Shown piece after piece: positions 10,048-19,177 of a stretch of 64,000 nt of DNA (its first letter is position 1; every line of letters begins with the position of its first letter). This DNA comes from SABI01 sp028532915. Its GTDB lineage: Bacteria; Spirochaetota; Spirochaetia; Sphaerochaetales; Sphaerochaetaceae. Position numbers and translations under genes: made by a program. The notes beneath the pieces were generated by a model. That model had not been told where the DNA came from. It saw nothing but the letters and a program-made list of their open reading frames with translations, and did no database searches. Location: assembly GCA_963677225.1 (NCBI GenBank), contig OY781923.1:1488001-1552000 (forward strand), in the 5' to 3' direction.

Positions 10048-10281
10048 CTAAAGCTCTCTTTTCCATGAAGAGAGCACTTTTTTTGCAGTCTCTATCGGCA
10101 GTCGGTCATACAGGTGGGTGTTGGATACGGCTTCATCGCGGTAATCCTCATCTTTCTCCCAGTCGTTGACCTCGTCGGTTATGAAGCAACCATCACCATT
10201 GACTCTCACGATATAATCATACGTGCCAACAATATCTGTTCGTTTACCAAAATATCTTGTTTCAATTACAGATTTGTCCAT
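10048..10281 (-). CDS. Small protein of unknown function (77 aa)
   Basis: I do not recognise this gene. The 77-residue product is acidic, contains YFGKRTDIVGTYDYIVRVNGDG near its start, and has no membrane segment or signal peptide. Support for it being real comes from a good AAGGAG Shine-Dalgarno (10289-10294) seven bases before the ATG at 10281, and from uninterrupted, protein-like composition. The longer frame to 10359 lacks such a signal. Its 3' codons double as the hairpin that terminates the convergent GH57 operon. It lies between the GH57 block and mraZ. Confidence 0.6.
   Translation of the reverse strand: MDKSVIETRYFGKRTDIVGTYDYIVRVNGDGCFITDEVNDWEKDEDYRDEAVSNTHLYDRLPIETAKKVLSSWKREL
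10053..10084 (+). terminator. Intrinsic terminator for the GH57 operon
   Basis: GCTCTCTT (10053-10060), a 7-base loop and AAGAGAGC (10068-10075) make a perfect 8-bp stem, followed by seven T residues at 10078-10084. It ends the plus-strand GH57 transcript. It lies inside the last codons of the convergent small gene. Confidence 0.8.
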
Positions 10282-10430
10282 TAAATTACTCCTTGGACAA
10301 GGATATACTCTTTTTTGATTTGTCTCAACACCCTGCAGACAGTTTCTCTTTTCTCCCATATTAGGTTACAGATGTTTAGTAGATTCTGAAATACTTTAAG
10401 AATCATACAACTTCTGCATACTTACGACAG

Positions 10431-10459
10431 TTGAGTCGAGATGGTAGAGGTAGTATAGT
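10431..10459 (+). promoter_or_regulatory. Promoter of the division (mra/fts) cluster
   Basis: TTGAGT (10431-10436), a 17-base spacer and TATAGT (10454-10459) form a good sigma70 promoter, giving a transcript start near 10466 and a leader of about 50 bases before mraZ. The -10 region lies among the TGGTA repeats proposed as the MraZ operator, which fits autorepression. Confidence 0.65.
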
Positions 10460-10477
10460 TTGTGGTAAGAAATGGTA
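10442..10477 (+). promoter_or_regulatory. Putative MraZ operator: TGGTA repeats at ~10-base spacing
   Basis: TGGTA occurs at 10442-10446, 10463-10467 and 10473-10477, with a variant TAGTA at 10451-10455. This gives four copies at about one helical turn each. MraZ is known to bind arrays of short G-rich repeats of the TGGGN type with about 10-base periodicity upstream of its own gene. The arrangement and position match that pattern, while the fourth base differs from the enterobacterial sequence. Confidence 0.6.
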
Positions 10478-10516
10478 ATTTATACCAATTTTATATCGAT
10501 TTTAAAAGGAAAGTGG

Positions 10517-10978
10517 ATGTTAACGGGTGAATATCGAAATACGATAGATGAAAAAGGAAGAGTCCTTATTCCCTCCAAGGTGCGATCCGCACTGGAAGGG
10601 CAGACCAGCCTTGTCATCACCCGTTCTGTAGAAAACTGTCTGTGGATCATGCTTCCGTCATATTTCGAATATGTCAGAAAGAAGATCATGGATGGTGGAG
10701 GAGCAATGTTCAATTCCGATACCCGATTGCTGCAGAGGATCATCATAGGGCAGGCGATGGAGGTCGATATCGACAAGACCGGAAGGCTGCTCATTCCGCC
10801 CCAGCTTCGGGCAAAGATCAATCTCAATGTGAAAGAGGAGACCGTTCTGCTGGGGATCAGTACCTATATGGAGCTGTGGAGCGTTCCTTCATACGAGCAG
10901 TTCCTGAAAGAAAGCGAAGTCCTGTTTACTCAGGCCTCGCAGCGATTGAGCGAAATGCTTCATGACAGCGAGGTCTGA
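10517..10978 (+). CDS. mraZ: Transcriptional regulator MraZ
   Basis: MraZ is a DNA-binding protein with two AbrB-like swapped-hairpin repeats that controls the division and cell-wall cluster it heads. The 153-residue protein has both halves: EYRNTIDEKGRVLIPSKVR near 5-23 and AMEVDIDKTGRLLIPPQLR near 78-96. The start ATG 10517 follows AAAGGAAAG; the upstream in-frame GTG/ATG region at 10472 overlaps the operator repeats and is rejected. It is followed after one base by rsmH. Confidence 0.93.
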   Translation: MLTGEYRNTIDEKGRVLIPSKVRSALEGQTSLVITRSVENCLWIMLPSYFEYVRKKIMDGGGAMFNSDTRLLQRIIIGQAMEVDIDKTGRLLIPPQLRAKINLNVKEETVLLGISTYMELWSVPSYEQFLKESEVLFTQASQRLSEMLHDSEV

Positions 10979-10979
10979 T

Positions 10980-11912
10980 ATGGTTTACGTACACACTTCC
11001 GTCCTCGCTGAGGAGACACTGAAATACCTCGTTCCGCAGAAGGACCATCCACTGATGATTGACTGCACATTGGGAGAGGGGGGACATTCGAAGCTCTTTC
11101 TGGAAAAGTATCCCTTCCTCAATGTGATCGGTCTCGACCGTGATGAGAATATCATCGGGAAGGCGAGAAACAGACTGAAGCCCTATTCGGACAGGTTTAC
11201 CGCTGTGAACACATGGTTCGACGAGTATCTTGATTCCTACATCGGTGAAAGCCCCTCGGTGATCCTTTTCGATCTGGGAATCTCAATATTCCATTATGCC
11301 GAATCCGAAAGAGGGTTCAGTTTTTCAAAGAGTGAACCTCTTGATATGCGTCTGAATGTGTCGAAGGATATCAGCGCTGCCGATATCGTCAATACATACA
11401 GTGAGCAGCAGATTGCAGATATCATCTACAAGTACGGAGAAGAGCGTTACTCGAGAAGAATCGCCAGAGCGATATGTGAAAGAAGAGAAGTTCAGAGCAT
11501 CACAAAAAGCGATGACCTTGCTTCGATCATCTATTCCGCGGTCCCGCAGCAGTACAGACATCAGCGTATACATCCGGCGACAAGAAGTTTTCAGGCCCTG
11601 CGGATCGCAGTGAACGGAGAACTGGACAGGATCGAACCGGCAGTGAACAAAGCCATCGATATTCTCGCTCCTGGGGGACTGATCGGTGTAATCAGCTTCC
11701 ACTCTCTGGAAGACAGACCTGTGAAGTACCTGTTCAGAGAGAGAGCCAAAGATTGCATCTGCCCTCCAAAGGCTCCGATATGTACCTGTGGTCATGTCGC
11801 AGATATTACCATCGTCACTAAAAAGCCTGTTGTGGCAACAGAACAGGAGTGTAAAGAGAATCCCCCTTCCAGGAGTGCGAAACTCAGAGTCGCTATGAAA
11901 AAGGAGAGCTGA
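10980..11912 (+). CDS. rsmH: 16S rRNA (cytosine-N4)-methyltransferase RsmH
   Basis: RsmH (MraW) methylates N4 of C1402 in 16S rRNA using S-adenosylmethionine. The 310-residue protein has the SAM-binding segment IDCTLGEGGHS, the GLDRDENII motif, the LFDLGIS motif, RGFSF and PLDMRL, and the C-terminal signature GLIGVISFHSLEDRPVKYLF (VISFHSLEDR core). The start ATG 10980 fits the family N-terminus (HTSVLAEETL); an in-frame ATG at 10962 lies inside mraZ. It belongs to the mra/fts operon. Confidence 0.95.
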   Translation: MVYVHTSVLAEETLKYLVPQKDHPLMIDCTLGEGGHSKLFLEKYPFLNVIGLDRDENIIGKARNRLKPYSDRFTAVNTWFDEYLDSYIGESPSVILFDLGISIFHYAESERGFSFSKSEPLDMRLNVSKDISAADIVNTYSEQQIADIIYKYGEERYSRRIARAICERREVQSITKSDDLASIIYSAVPQQYRHQRIHPATRSFQALRIAVNGELDRIEPAVNKAIDILAPGGLIGVISFHSLEDRPVKYLFRERAKDCICPPKAPICTCGHVADITIVTKKPVVATEQECKENPPSRSAKLRVAMKKES

Positions 11913-11913
11913 G

Positions 11914-12243
11914 ATGCGAGAGACAATGCAGTATTTTTCACATGTCCAGACTATCGGATTGAAAGAACGCGTTCTCATCATTGCTTTACTTCTTATTCTT
12001 TTTTCATTTCTTGTCATTCCGATCCATCAGGCAGCGGCAAACAGAGAACTGGAAAGGACCGCTTCTACACTCGAAAAAGAGTTGAGAGATCAGAACGAAT
12101 ACACCCGTATTCTTCTTTCTTATATCACCAAGCAGTCGCTTCCCGAGGTGGTCTCCATCGAGGCTGTCGATCAGGGGCTCTCTTTTGAAAAACTTGATTT
12201 CGACGATGCTTCGTATGTCAGTATGGAAGGAGGTGTGCAATGA
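11914..12243 (+). CDS. FtsL-like small membrane division protein
   Basis: The 109-residue protein has one transmembrane segment (about 22-37, VLIIALLLILFSFLVI) with a short cytoplasmic N-terminus. A coiled-coil-like stretch follows (about 44-75, rich in E, L, R and T). FtsL has exactly this topology and occupies this slot between rsmH and murF, where it would join the FtsQ/FtsB-type divisome complex. Sequence conservation in FtsL is very low, so the assignment rests on size, topology and context. Its stop overlaps the murF start (ATGA). Confidence 0.75.
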   Translation: MRETMQYFSHVQTIGLKERVLIIALLLILFSFLVIPIHQAAANRELERTASTLEKELRDQNEYTRILLSYITKQSLPEVVSIEAVDQGLSFEKLDFDDASYVSMEGGVQ

Positions 12244-13613
12244 AGAGCTTCAACGGTGAATATATAGCGACTCTGCTGAAGGTGAAAGATCCCGGACAGT
12301 ACAGCAATATCTCCATTTCAGACATCACGATAGATTCGAGGAAGGCCGGCTCGTCTTCACTGTTTGTCGCGATGAAAGGGAAAAGACATGATGGACACGA
12401 GTTCATAAGTGACGTCGTAAAGAGACGGATTCCTTTGATTCTTGCTTCTTCAAAATACAAAAAAGAGGCCGGGTCCCTCGTGTCGGGCAGTTCTACAAAA
12501 GTCATCTACGTTGAAGATACTTTGAAAGCTCTGCAGCAGATGGCAAAGCTTCATATCTCGAATAACGGTCGGCTGAAAAAGATCGGGATCACCGGGTCGA
12601 CCGGGAAGACCACGACGAAGGAAATACTCGGCTCGATTCTCAGGTGTGTAGCACCTACCGCCGTAACTCCGGGGAATTTCAACAGCGAGATCGGACTCGC
12701 GATCAGTGCATTCGAAATCGACCGTTTCTCCAGATATTCAGTATTCGAGATGGGTATCGATCATGCCGGTGAGATGGATACACTGGTCGACATATATACT
12801 CCTCATATCTCTCTGATCACAAATATCGGGTATTCCCATGTGGGTAAGCTCGGATCGATGAAAGCTATTGCACAGGAAAAAGGAAAGATTTTTCATGACA
12901 GTGTGGAACGTGCACTGATGGAGGAATCGAGCTCCTTCTACCGGTTCGTCGAAAACGACCGGGAAGTCCCTATCCTTCCTTTCGGAGTCAACAGCACGCC
13001 TCTCGTTTCCGATGTCTTTTCTCTCGGCCTTGACGGCTGGACTTTCCGGTACAACGGAAGACCGGTGATCATCAGGGGAGTGGGGCGTCATACACTCATC
13101 GACGCTCTGGGAGCTATAAAGATCGCGCAGATGCTCGATATTGAGGATGAGGCCATCATAGAAGGTCTTCAGGCCTTCAAACCTCTTGCCGGCCATTCCT
13201 CGGTCCGCCAGGGAGATGTTACGATCATAGAAGACTGGTACAACTCTTCACCCGATTCTACCTCGACGATCCTCGATTGTGTTTCCAATGCAGTCTGCAG
13301 AGGGAAGAAGAGGGCAGTCCTGGGATCGATGAAAGAGATGGGCTCCTATACGCACAGAGCCCATACCTACGTTTCCAGACAGCTTAAAAACAGTTCCATC
13401 GAAAATATCTACCTGTTCGGTAAGGAGATGTATACCACATATAAGGAACTGAAACCGTATAGAAGCTCGAACCAGCTGTTTCTGACTGATGATTATCAGC
13501 AGCTGCAGAGAAGAATGATGGAGGATACAAAGCGGGGCGATCTCGTTTTGCTGAAAGGATCGAGAGCCATGGAGATCGAACGGCTGGTTCCCGTGATAAG
13601 CACCATAGGGTGA
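12240..13613 (+). CDS. murF: UDP-N-acetylmuramoyl-tripeptide--D-alanyl-D-alanine ligase
   Basis: MurF adds D-Ala-D-Ala to the UDP-MurNAc-tripeptide in the last cytoplasmic step of wall precursor synthesis. The 457-residue protein has the Mur ligase ATP loop ITGSTGKTTTKE near residue 120, the NFNSEIGLA motif, YSVFEMGIDHAGEM, and LITNIGYSHVGKLGS. The C-terminal domain begins with EDWYNSSPDS near 333. Murein ligases of this type are cytosolic. It overlaps the ftsL-like gene by 4 bases and precedes mraY. Confidence 0.95.
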   Translation: MKSFNGEYIATLLKVKDPGQYSNISISDITIDSRKAGSSSLFVAMKGKRHDGHEFISDVVKRRIPLILASSKYKKEAGSLVSGSSTKVIYVEDTLKALQQMAKLHISNNGRLKKIGITGSTGKTTTKEILGSILRCVAPTAVTPGNFNSEIGLAISAFEIDRFSRYSVFEMGIDHAGEMDTLVDIYTPHISLITNIGYSHVGKLGSMKAIAQEKGKIFHDSVERALMEESSSFYRFVENDREVPILPFGVNSTPLVSDVFSLGLDGWTFRYNGRPVIIRGVGRHTLIDALGAIKIAQMLDIEDEAIIEGLQAFKPLAGHSSVRQGDVTIIEDWYNSSPDSTSTILDCVSNAVCRGKKRAVLGSMKEMGSYTHRAHTYVSRQLKNSSIENIYLFGKEMYTTYKELKPYRSSNQLFLTDDYQQLQRRMMEDTKRGDLVLLKGSRAMEIERLVPVISTIG

Positions 13614-13629
13614 AAAAGGAGACTGCGCT

Positions 13630-14658
13630 ATGAATCAGCTCATTACATCTATCATCGCACTGCTTTTTTCCTTCGTGCTCACAGTTGTCTGCATCACATT
13701 GTTCTTGAAGATGATGAGGCACTTCAATATGTTTCAGATCATCAATCCGGATGCGCCTGAAAGTCATATGGAAAAGAAGAATACCCCGACAGCCGGCGGT
13801 GTCACCTTCCTTGTCAGTACGACTGTCAGCTGTATCCTGTTTGCTGACATAACCGATCCGTTCATCTATCTTCCCCTCATCGCGATGTGGGGATATGGTC
13901 TTGTAGGACTGGCGGATGATGTGATGAAGCTGACGAAAAAAGAGAATCAGGGGCTGACTTCCCTGAGAAAACTTGCTATGCAGATTCTTATTGCCGCTCT
14001 CCTTTATTATATCGTGGATAATACCAGCGGACTGCTTCTCAGGAAGGTGAGCGCCTTCTGGAATCCTCAGATAGAGTTCGATATCGGACTGTGGTTTCCG
14101 ATCGCCTTTCTGCTGTATATGGTCATCTTCGTTAATGCCGTGAACATAAGCGACGGTCTGGACGGACTGGCAGCCAGTGTGACGATCAGTCCTCTGTTTC
14201 TGCTGTTTATCATCGGATCTATGTTTGCTTTCGTTTCTGCAGTGCAGCCTACTCAGGTCATCATCAATTCGGGAGCCTCGAGTCTGATCGTTCTCATAGC
14301 TATCGTCATAGGATCGCTTCTTGCCTTCTTATGGTTCAACGGGTATAAGGCGCAACTGTTTATGGGAGATGCAGGTTCGCACGCGATCGGTGCATGTATA
14401 GGAATGAGCGCACTTCTGATGAAGGTAGAGTTCATCATAGCCTTCGCTTCAGGAGTCCTGATCATAGAACTCATCTCATCGTTTATCCAGATAGTTTCCA
14501 TTCGACTGTTCAACAGGAAAGTTTTCCTGCTTGCGCCGCTGCATCATCATTTTGAATTGAAGGGGGCACATGAAAGTAAAATCGTAACTAGATTCTTCAT
14601 CGCGAGCATAATTCTGACTTTTGCCGCTGCATTGTTCTTCATGATCAAATACCGCTAG
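13630..14658 (+). CDS. mraY: Phospho-N-acetylmuramoyl-pentapeptide-transferase MraY
   Basis: MraY transfers phospho-MurNAc-pentapeptide to undecaprenyl phosphate, forming lipid I at the inner membrane. The 342-residue protein has about ten hydrophobic segments and the family motifs KKNTPTAGGV, LVGLADDVMK, VNISDGLDGLA with the catalytic aspartates, FMGDAGSHAIG, and the C-terminal LHHHFELKG. It sits 16 bases after murF and before ftsW, in the usual order of the wall cluster. Confidence 0.96.
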   Translation: MNQLITSIIALLFSFVLTVVCITLFLKMMRHFNMFQIINPDAPESHMEKKNTPTAGGVTFLVSTTVSCILFADITDPFIYLPLIAMWGYGLVGLADDVMKLTKKENQGLTSLRKLAMQILIAALLYYIVDNTSGLLLRKVSAFWNPQIEFDIGLWFPIAFLLYMVIFVNAVNISDGLDGLAASVTISPLFLLFIIGSMFAFVSAVQPTQVIINSGASSLIVLIAIVIGSLLAFLWFNGYKAQLFMGDAGSHAIGACIGMSALLMKVEFIIAFASGVLIIELISSFIQIVSIRLFNRKVFLLAPLHHHFELKGAHESKIVTRFFIASIILTFAAALFFMIKYR

Positions 14659-14683
14659 TTCCTTTACGATATGAGGTTGGTTT

Positions 14684-15844
14684 ATGGATTATTCAGACTA
14701 TTATGAGAAACATCAGTTACACGATTCCTCTTTATACGATGATGATCAGAAAGGGGCCGTGCGGTCATTTGTCTTCGTATGTATCGTTCTCATACTTGTC
14801 GCAAGCGGTCTGATCACACTCTACAGCGCCAGTTATGACGAAGCGTTGAAAATGGGTCTTCCCTCATCATATTTCTTCCGCCGTCAGCTGCTGTTCGCCC
14901 TTTCGGGTTTCGCCGCATTCGTTCTGCTCTCTTTCATACCATTGAAACTTATACGCATTGCAGTCATTCCTCTGCTGATACTTTCTGTGGTTCTTATGCT
15001 TCTGACAATCCTGACCCCGCTCGGAGTAGAGAAAATGGGAGCCCGGCGATGGATCCAGATAGGTCCGCTTCCTTCATTTCAGCCTTCGGAACTGATCAAA
15101 GTTTCAGTGATACTTGCGCTGGCGGCCGTGTACGAGAAGACCTCCGATAAAGCTTCGGTGAAACGGATACTCATTGCTCCTCTTTTTCTGATAATGGTGA
15201 GTGCTGTCCTGATTCTCGCTCAGAAAGATTATTCTACGACTCTGGTTTTCGTTACTGTCACTCTTTCGGTTGCGATCGTCGGAGGGTTATCGGTTCCTGT
15301 GTTTCTGATGATAGGGGCCTTCCTTGCCGTACCCGCGGTCATCTTCATTCTTATCGAACCGTACAGAATCCGGCGGATCGTTTCCTTTCTGTTTCCATCG
15401 ATAGATCCGACAGGAATCAACTGGCAGGTCAACAAATCGATCGAGGCGATCAGAAGCGGACAGGTTTTCGGCAAAGGGCTCGGTCAGGGAACCTATAAGC
15501 TCGGTCTGATCCCTGAAGTCCACAGTGATTTCATATTCGCATCTTTTTCCGAGGAAATGGGGCTGATCGGGATCATGGCCCTTGTACTGCTTTTTCTCCT
15601 TTTCTTTTTCATCGGAGTTTCTGTTGCTCTTCAGAACATTGGAGATCACCGGTTTATCGCATTCGCCTCACTCGGAATCACCATGATGATCATCGGACAG
15701 GCAATAGTGAACATAGCTGTCGTCACTTCATTGCTCCCCCCCACAGGAATTCCTCTTCCCTTCTTTTCACAGGGGGGAACCAATCTTTTTGTAGTTATCT
15801 GCGAATGCGGTCTCCTTCACCGCTTCATGAAGGAGGGTGCCTAG
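14684..15844 (+). CDS. ftsW: SEDS-family peptidoglycan glycosyltransferase FtsW
   Basis: FtsW polymerises lipid II at the septum together with a class B PBP. The 386-residue polytopic protein has a cytoplasmic N-terminal tail of about 25 residues and about ten membrane segments. It carries SEDS motifs such as GARRWIQIGPLPSFQPSE and, near the C-terminus, PTGIPLPFFSQGGTNL. Location between mraY and ftsQ supports FtsW over RodA. The partner PBP is not in this cluster but lies about 10 kb downstream on the other strand. Confidence 0.93.
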   Translation: MDYSDYYEKHQLHDSSLYDDDQKGAVRSFVFVCIVLILVASGLITLYSASYDEALKMGLPSSYFFRRQLLFALSGFAAFVLLSFIPLKLIRIAVIPLLILSVVLMLLTILTPLGVEKMGARRWIQIGPLPSFQPSELIKVSVILALAAVYEKTSDKASVKRILIAPLFLIMVSAVLILAQKDYSTTLVFVTVTLSVAIVGGLSVPVFLMIGAFLAVPAVIFILIEPYRIRRIVSFLFPSIDPTGINWQVNKSIEAIRSGQVFGKGLGQGTYKLGLIPEVHSDFIFASFSEEMGLIGIMALVLLFLLFFFIGVSVALQNIGDHRFIAFASLGITMMIIGQAIVNIAVVTSLLPPTGIPLPFFSQGGTNLFVVICECGLLHRFMKEGA

Positions 15845-16675
15845 ATGGTTGATACGGCCTATCAGGCAGGATTGGACTGGGATACCTACAGGGTGCAGCC
15901 GGTGCAGTACAAGTCCGCCAGCAACCAGATGCAGGATACATCCGGTGAGAATGTCGATATTTCCACAAATATGAAAATCATTCTCTGTATAACGGGTGTC
16001 GTAATACTGCTTCTTTTCTCCTACTATGTACTTCTCAATATTCCCTATTTCGATATAGATGCAGTCACATACCTGAGTGCAAATGATCAGCCTCTGCTTC
16101 CCTCAATCGAACAGACATACCACAAGGAGATCATTGGAACTTCAGTTTTCTCCTTTCCGCAGAGGAAGATCAGGCGGGCTCTGGAAAGTCATCCCCTGGT
16201 CAGACAGGTACGATTTAGCCGCTTTGGAAGGGAGCTTGAGGTGGTTGTGGATACCGCAGAGGTATCGATCATCATAGAAGAAGGAAACGGTGCATACGCT
16301 GCGCTGGCCGATTCAACTTACATCCCGCTCGATGCCGACGATTTCAGATTTCTGAGTTCACAGATTCCACGGGTTGAATCTGTTCAGGCCGATGAACAGC
16401 AGATGCAGCTGATCGGCAGGATTCTGGAAGATTCCTCCGGGGACTCGTTCAATGACGGGATGATACTGCCTGCCTCACTATATTTTCCTTCGATGGACAT
16501 CCGTATCGATATCAGAGAATCAGTGAGTCTTTACCGGTTGAAGTCCGTAGTGAGATTGGTTACACTGCAGTACGAAAAGAATCGACTATCTAATATTGCT
16601 CTAAATTCCAAGGTGCGTTATGATTTATACCAAGAAGCTTTATTCAAAGAGCAGATTTTCGGAGGTAATAATTGA
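15845..16675 (+). CDS. ftsQ: Cell division protein FtsQ/DivIB
   Basis: The 276-residue protein has a cytoplasmic tail of about 47 residues, one membrane segment (about 48-62, ILCITGVVILLLFSYY region) and an extracytoplasmic part. That part starts with a POTRA-like domain (YFDIDAVTYLS onward, about 70-140) followed by a beta domain. This is the FtsQ/DivIB plan, and the gene stands in the usual position between ftsW and ftsA. The ATG directly follows the ftsW stop, with AAGGAGG about eight bases upstream. Sequence similarity to known FtsQ proteins is low, as is usual for the family. Confidence 0.85.
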   Translation: MVDTAYQAGLDWDTYRVQPVQYKSASNQMQDTSGENVDISTNMKIILCITGVVILLLFSYYVLLNIPYFDIDAVTYLSANDQPLLPSIEQTYHKEIIGTSVFSFPQRKIRRALESHPLVRQVRFSRFGRELEVVVDTAEVSIIIEEGNGAYAALADSTYIPLDADDFRFLSSQIPRVESVQADEQQMQLIGRILEDSSGDSFNDGMILPASLYFPSMDIRIDIRESVSLYRLKSVVRLVTLQYEKNRLSNIALNSKVRYDLYQEALFKEQIFGGNN

Positions 16676-17913
16676 GCGCAGATAAAGTTATGATGGGATT
16701 AGACATCGGTAGCTCATGGGTTCGTGCTGTCATATGTACTGTAGGCTCAGATGGAAATATCATGGTCGATGGTATCTGTGAAAGACCTTCTGAAGGTATC
16801 AGGCAGGGTGTCATCGTAAATATCGAACAGACGATCAAGACGATAACCTCCGTGATAAACGAGGCGGAACTGCAGGCCGGTGCGAATATCCAGTCGATGA
16901 TCATCGGTGTAGGGGGGAATCATATAGAAGGGATTCCCTCTCAGGGAGTAGTCGGAATCAATGCAAAAGATCAGGAGATAAACCGAGAGGACATTTACAG
17001 ATCTCTGGAGGTTGCAAGAGCCTTTGAACTGCCTCTGGAGAGAGAGATCCTGCATACGCTTGTTCAGGAATTCAGAGTGGACGGGAGAGGGGGTATCAAA
17101 GATCCCATAGATATGCTCGGCCACCGTCTCGAAAGCAAAGTACTGATTGTGACGGCCTCTTCGAGTATCTGCCAGAATGCGAGAAAATGTATCCAGAGGG
17201 CAGGTTTTCAGGTTCAGCGTCTTATAGCCCAGCAGCTTGGAGACGCTGAAGCCGTATTAAGCACCGAAGAGAAGGAGATGGGAACGATTCTGATCAATAT
17301 CGGCGGCGGGACCACCAATATGATCGCATATGTCAATGGAGCCCCGGTCTATACCGGAGGTATCCTCATGGGCGGTTCCCATGTGACCAATGATATCGCC
17401 TACCTTCTGAATAAACCGAAGGTGATTGCGGAGAGCCTTAAATGCGACTATGGGAATTGTCATCTGCCATCTGTCGACCCGCAGGAAATGATACTCATTC
17501 CCCAGGTGGGAAATCTCCCTTCCATAAAGATGCCGAAAAAAGAACTCAGCAAGATCATCGAGCCAAGGATGGCTGAGATATTCTCTCTGCTGCAGGTGGA
17601 ACTCGAACGCAAACAGGTGAGAGGCTCATTCGGCGGAGGAATCGTTCTGGTGGGAGGGGGAGCACTTCTTTCCGGAGCCACCGAACTGGCCTCGGAAGTG
17701 TTCAGACTCCCCGCACGGATAGGATTCCCTGAAGCCCTTCACGGATTGGATAGATCATACATCAATCCCAAATATACTGTGACACTGGGAAGTGTGATGA
17801 GTGAGGCACGGCGCATCCGCGATGTTGCCGGATCGGCAAACACTGTTCACCGGGATAAAAAATCTCGCTCTGTATCAAAGAGATTGAAAGGTTTTTTTCG
17901 AACGATTTTTTAA
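16672..17913 (+). CDS. ftsA: Cell division protein FtsA
   Basis: FtsA is an actin-like ATPase that tethers FtsZ to the membrane. The 413-residue protein shows GLDIGSSWVRAVI near residue 9, the SHS2/1C insertion (about 80-165), the phosphate-2 region INIGGGTTNM near 205, and VLVGGGALLSGA near 325. The C-terminus ends in a basic amphipathic helix (SKRLKGFFRTIF), the membrane-targeting sequence. The start is TTG at 16672, six bases after GGAGG (16661-16665), overlapping the ftsQ stop by 4 bases; no ATG fits better. Confidence 0.94.
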   Translation: MSADKVMMGLDIGSSWVRAVICTVGSDGNIMVDGICERPSEGIRQGVIVNIEQTIKTITSVINEAELQAGANIQSMIIGVGGNHIEGIPSQGVVGINAKDQEINREDIYRSLEVARAFELPLEREILHTLVQEFRVDGRGGIKDPIDMLGHRLESKVLIVTASSSICQNARKCIQRAGFQVQRLIAQQLGDAEAVLSTEEKEMGTILINIGGGTTNMIAYVNGAPVYTGGILMGGSHVTNDIAYLLNKPKVIAESLKCDYGNCHLPSVDPQEMILIPQVGNLPSIKMPKKELSKIIEPRMAEIFSLLQVELERKQVRGSFGGGIVLVGGGALLSGATELASEVFRLPARIGFPEALHGLDRSYINPKYTVTLGSVMSEARRIRDVAGSANTVHRDKKSRSVSKRLKGFFRTIF

Positions 17914-17948
17914 CATATAGGGGCAGATAGCCCTGGAGGATAGGATTA

Positions 17949-19172
17949 ATGGATTTCGATATGCTAGAAGATCTGCTGCAGAACGAGCAGACGCCACCTA
18001 CCGATATAAAAGTTGTCGGGATCGGGGGGGCCGGAGGTAACGCCGTAAACAGAATGATTGCAAGCGGACTTAAGAAAGTCACGTTCGTGGCAATGAATAC
18101 CGATATTCAGGCATTGCAGCGTTCTAATGCTCAGATCAGAATGCCGCTTGGAAAGGAGCTCACAGGAGGACTGGGAGCCGGAGGAGTCCCCGAGGTAGGC
18201 GAAAAGGCCGCCCAGGAAAGCAGAGAGGAAATCAAGGAATTTCTTCAGGGAACCGACATGGTCTTCATCACTGCAGGTATGGGAGGTGGAACCGGTACGG
18301 GTGCCGCCTCTGTCGTCGCAGAGGTGAGCAGAGAGGTCAATGCACTCACGGTTGCAGTCGTGACGACTCCGTTCGCCTTCGAAGGAAAGAAGAAGCTTCA
18401 GCTGGCACTTACCGGAATCGAGAAGCTCAGGAAAGTTGTCGATACCCTTATTCTCATACCGAATCAGTATCTGCTGAAGATCGTGGAAAACAACACGCCG
18501 ATCAAAAAAGCGTTTTTGCTTGCGGATGATGTACTGAGACAGGGAGTTCAGGGAATCAGTGAACTCATCACCGAACCCGGCGAGATAAATATCGACTTCG
18601 CCGATGTAAAGACTGTCATGAAAGGAAGAGGTGATGCACTGATGGGAATCGGTATCGGTGAAGGAACCAGTCGGGCGGTCGATGCAGCCCGTTCGGCGAT
18701 CAACAATCCACTTTTGGAGAATGCACGGATAGACGGCGCCAAATCCGTTCTCGTCAATCTCGCAGGAGGTGATGGGCTTACACTGCAGGAATACCAGGAT
18801 GTTGTCGAGCTGATCACGGAAAATTGTGCTGAAGATGCACTGATCATCGCCGGACAGGCTTATAATCCCGAACTCGGGGAGAAGATCAAGGTAACTGTTG
18901 TGGCGACAGGTTTCGAACAGCAGCAGGATACGCTCGATGAGAGTGCACAGATAGGTGAATACAAACGGAGAAAGATGGAGGGGCCATCCTTCGAGTACAA
19001 AGGCAAGAAAACTCCGGAGACCGAACAGGCTCAGCAGGATCAGGAAGAAGAGGTCATCACAGTCAACAGATGGCAGGACCTTCAGCAGCAGCTGGGAGCC
19101 CGCAAAGCGGATAACGACTACAGCTTCCCTGCCGTACTCAGGTACCAGAGAGGAGAGAAAGAGGACTCATAA
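17949..19172 (+). CDS. ftsZ: Cell division protein FtsZ
   Basis: FtsZ is the tubulin-like GTPase forming the division ring. The 407-residue protein has [13 protein letters not shown] near residue 24, the tubulin signature [10 protein letters not shown] near 115, and the [11 protein letters not shown] segment of the T7 loop region. A charged, Q-rich linker (about 330-390) leads to the conserved C-terminal peptide [12 protein letters not shown], which binds FtsA. GGAGG (17935-17939) precedes the ATG by nine bases. It follows ftsA and is followed closely by the recombinase genes. Confidence 0.97.
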   Translation: MDFDMLEDLLQNEQTPPTDIKVVGIGGAGGNAVNRMIASGLKKVTFVAMNTDIQALQRSNAQIRMPLGKELTGGLGAGGVPEVGEKAAQESREEIKEFLQGTDMVFITAGMGGGTGTGAASVVAEVSREVNALTVAVVTTPFAFEGKKKLQLALTGIEKLRKVVDTLILIPNQYLLKIVENNTPIKKAFLLADDVLRQGVQGISELITEPGEINIDFADVKTVMKGRGDALMGIGIGEGTSRAVDAARSAINNPLLENARIDGAKSVLVNLAGGDGLTLQEYQDVVELITENCAEDALIIAGQAYNPELGEKIKVTVVATGFEQQQDTLDESAQIGEYKRRKMEGPSFEYKGKKTPETEQAQQDQEEEVITVNRWQDLQQQLGARKADNDYSFPAVLRYQRGEKEDS

Positions 19173-19177
19173 CGGTT

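Noticed and set aside
11325..12017. A 230-codon open frame opposite rsmH
   Set aside because: It is a shadow of the rsmH and ftsL-like frames with unnatural composition and no start signal.
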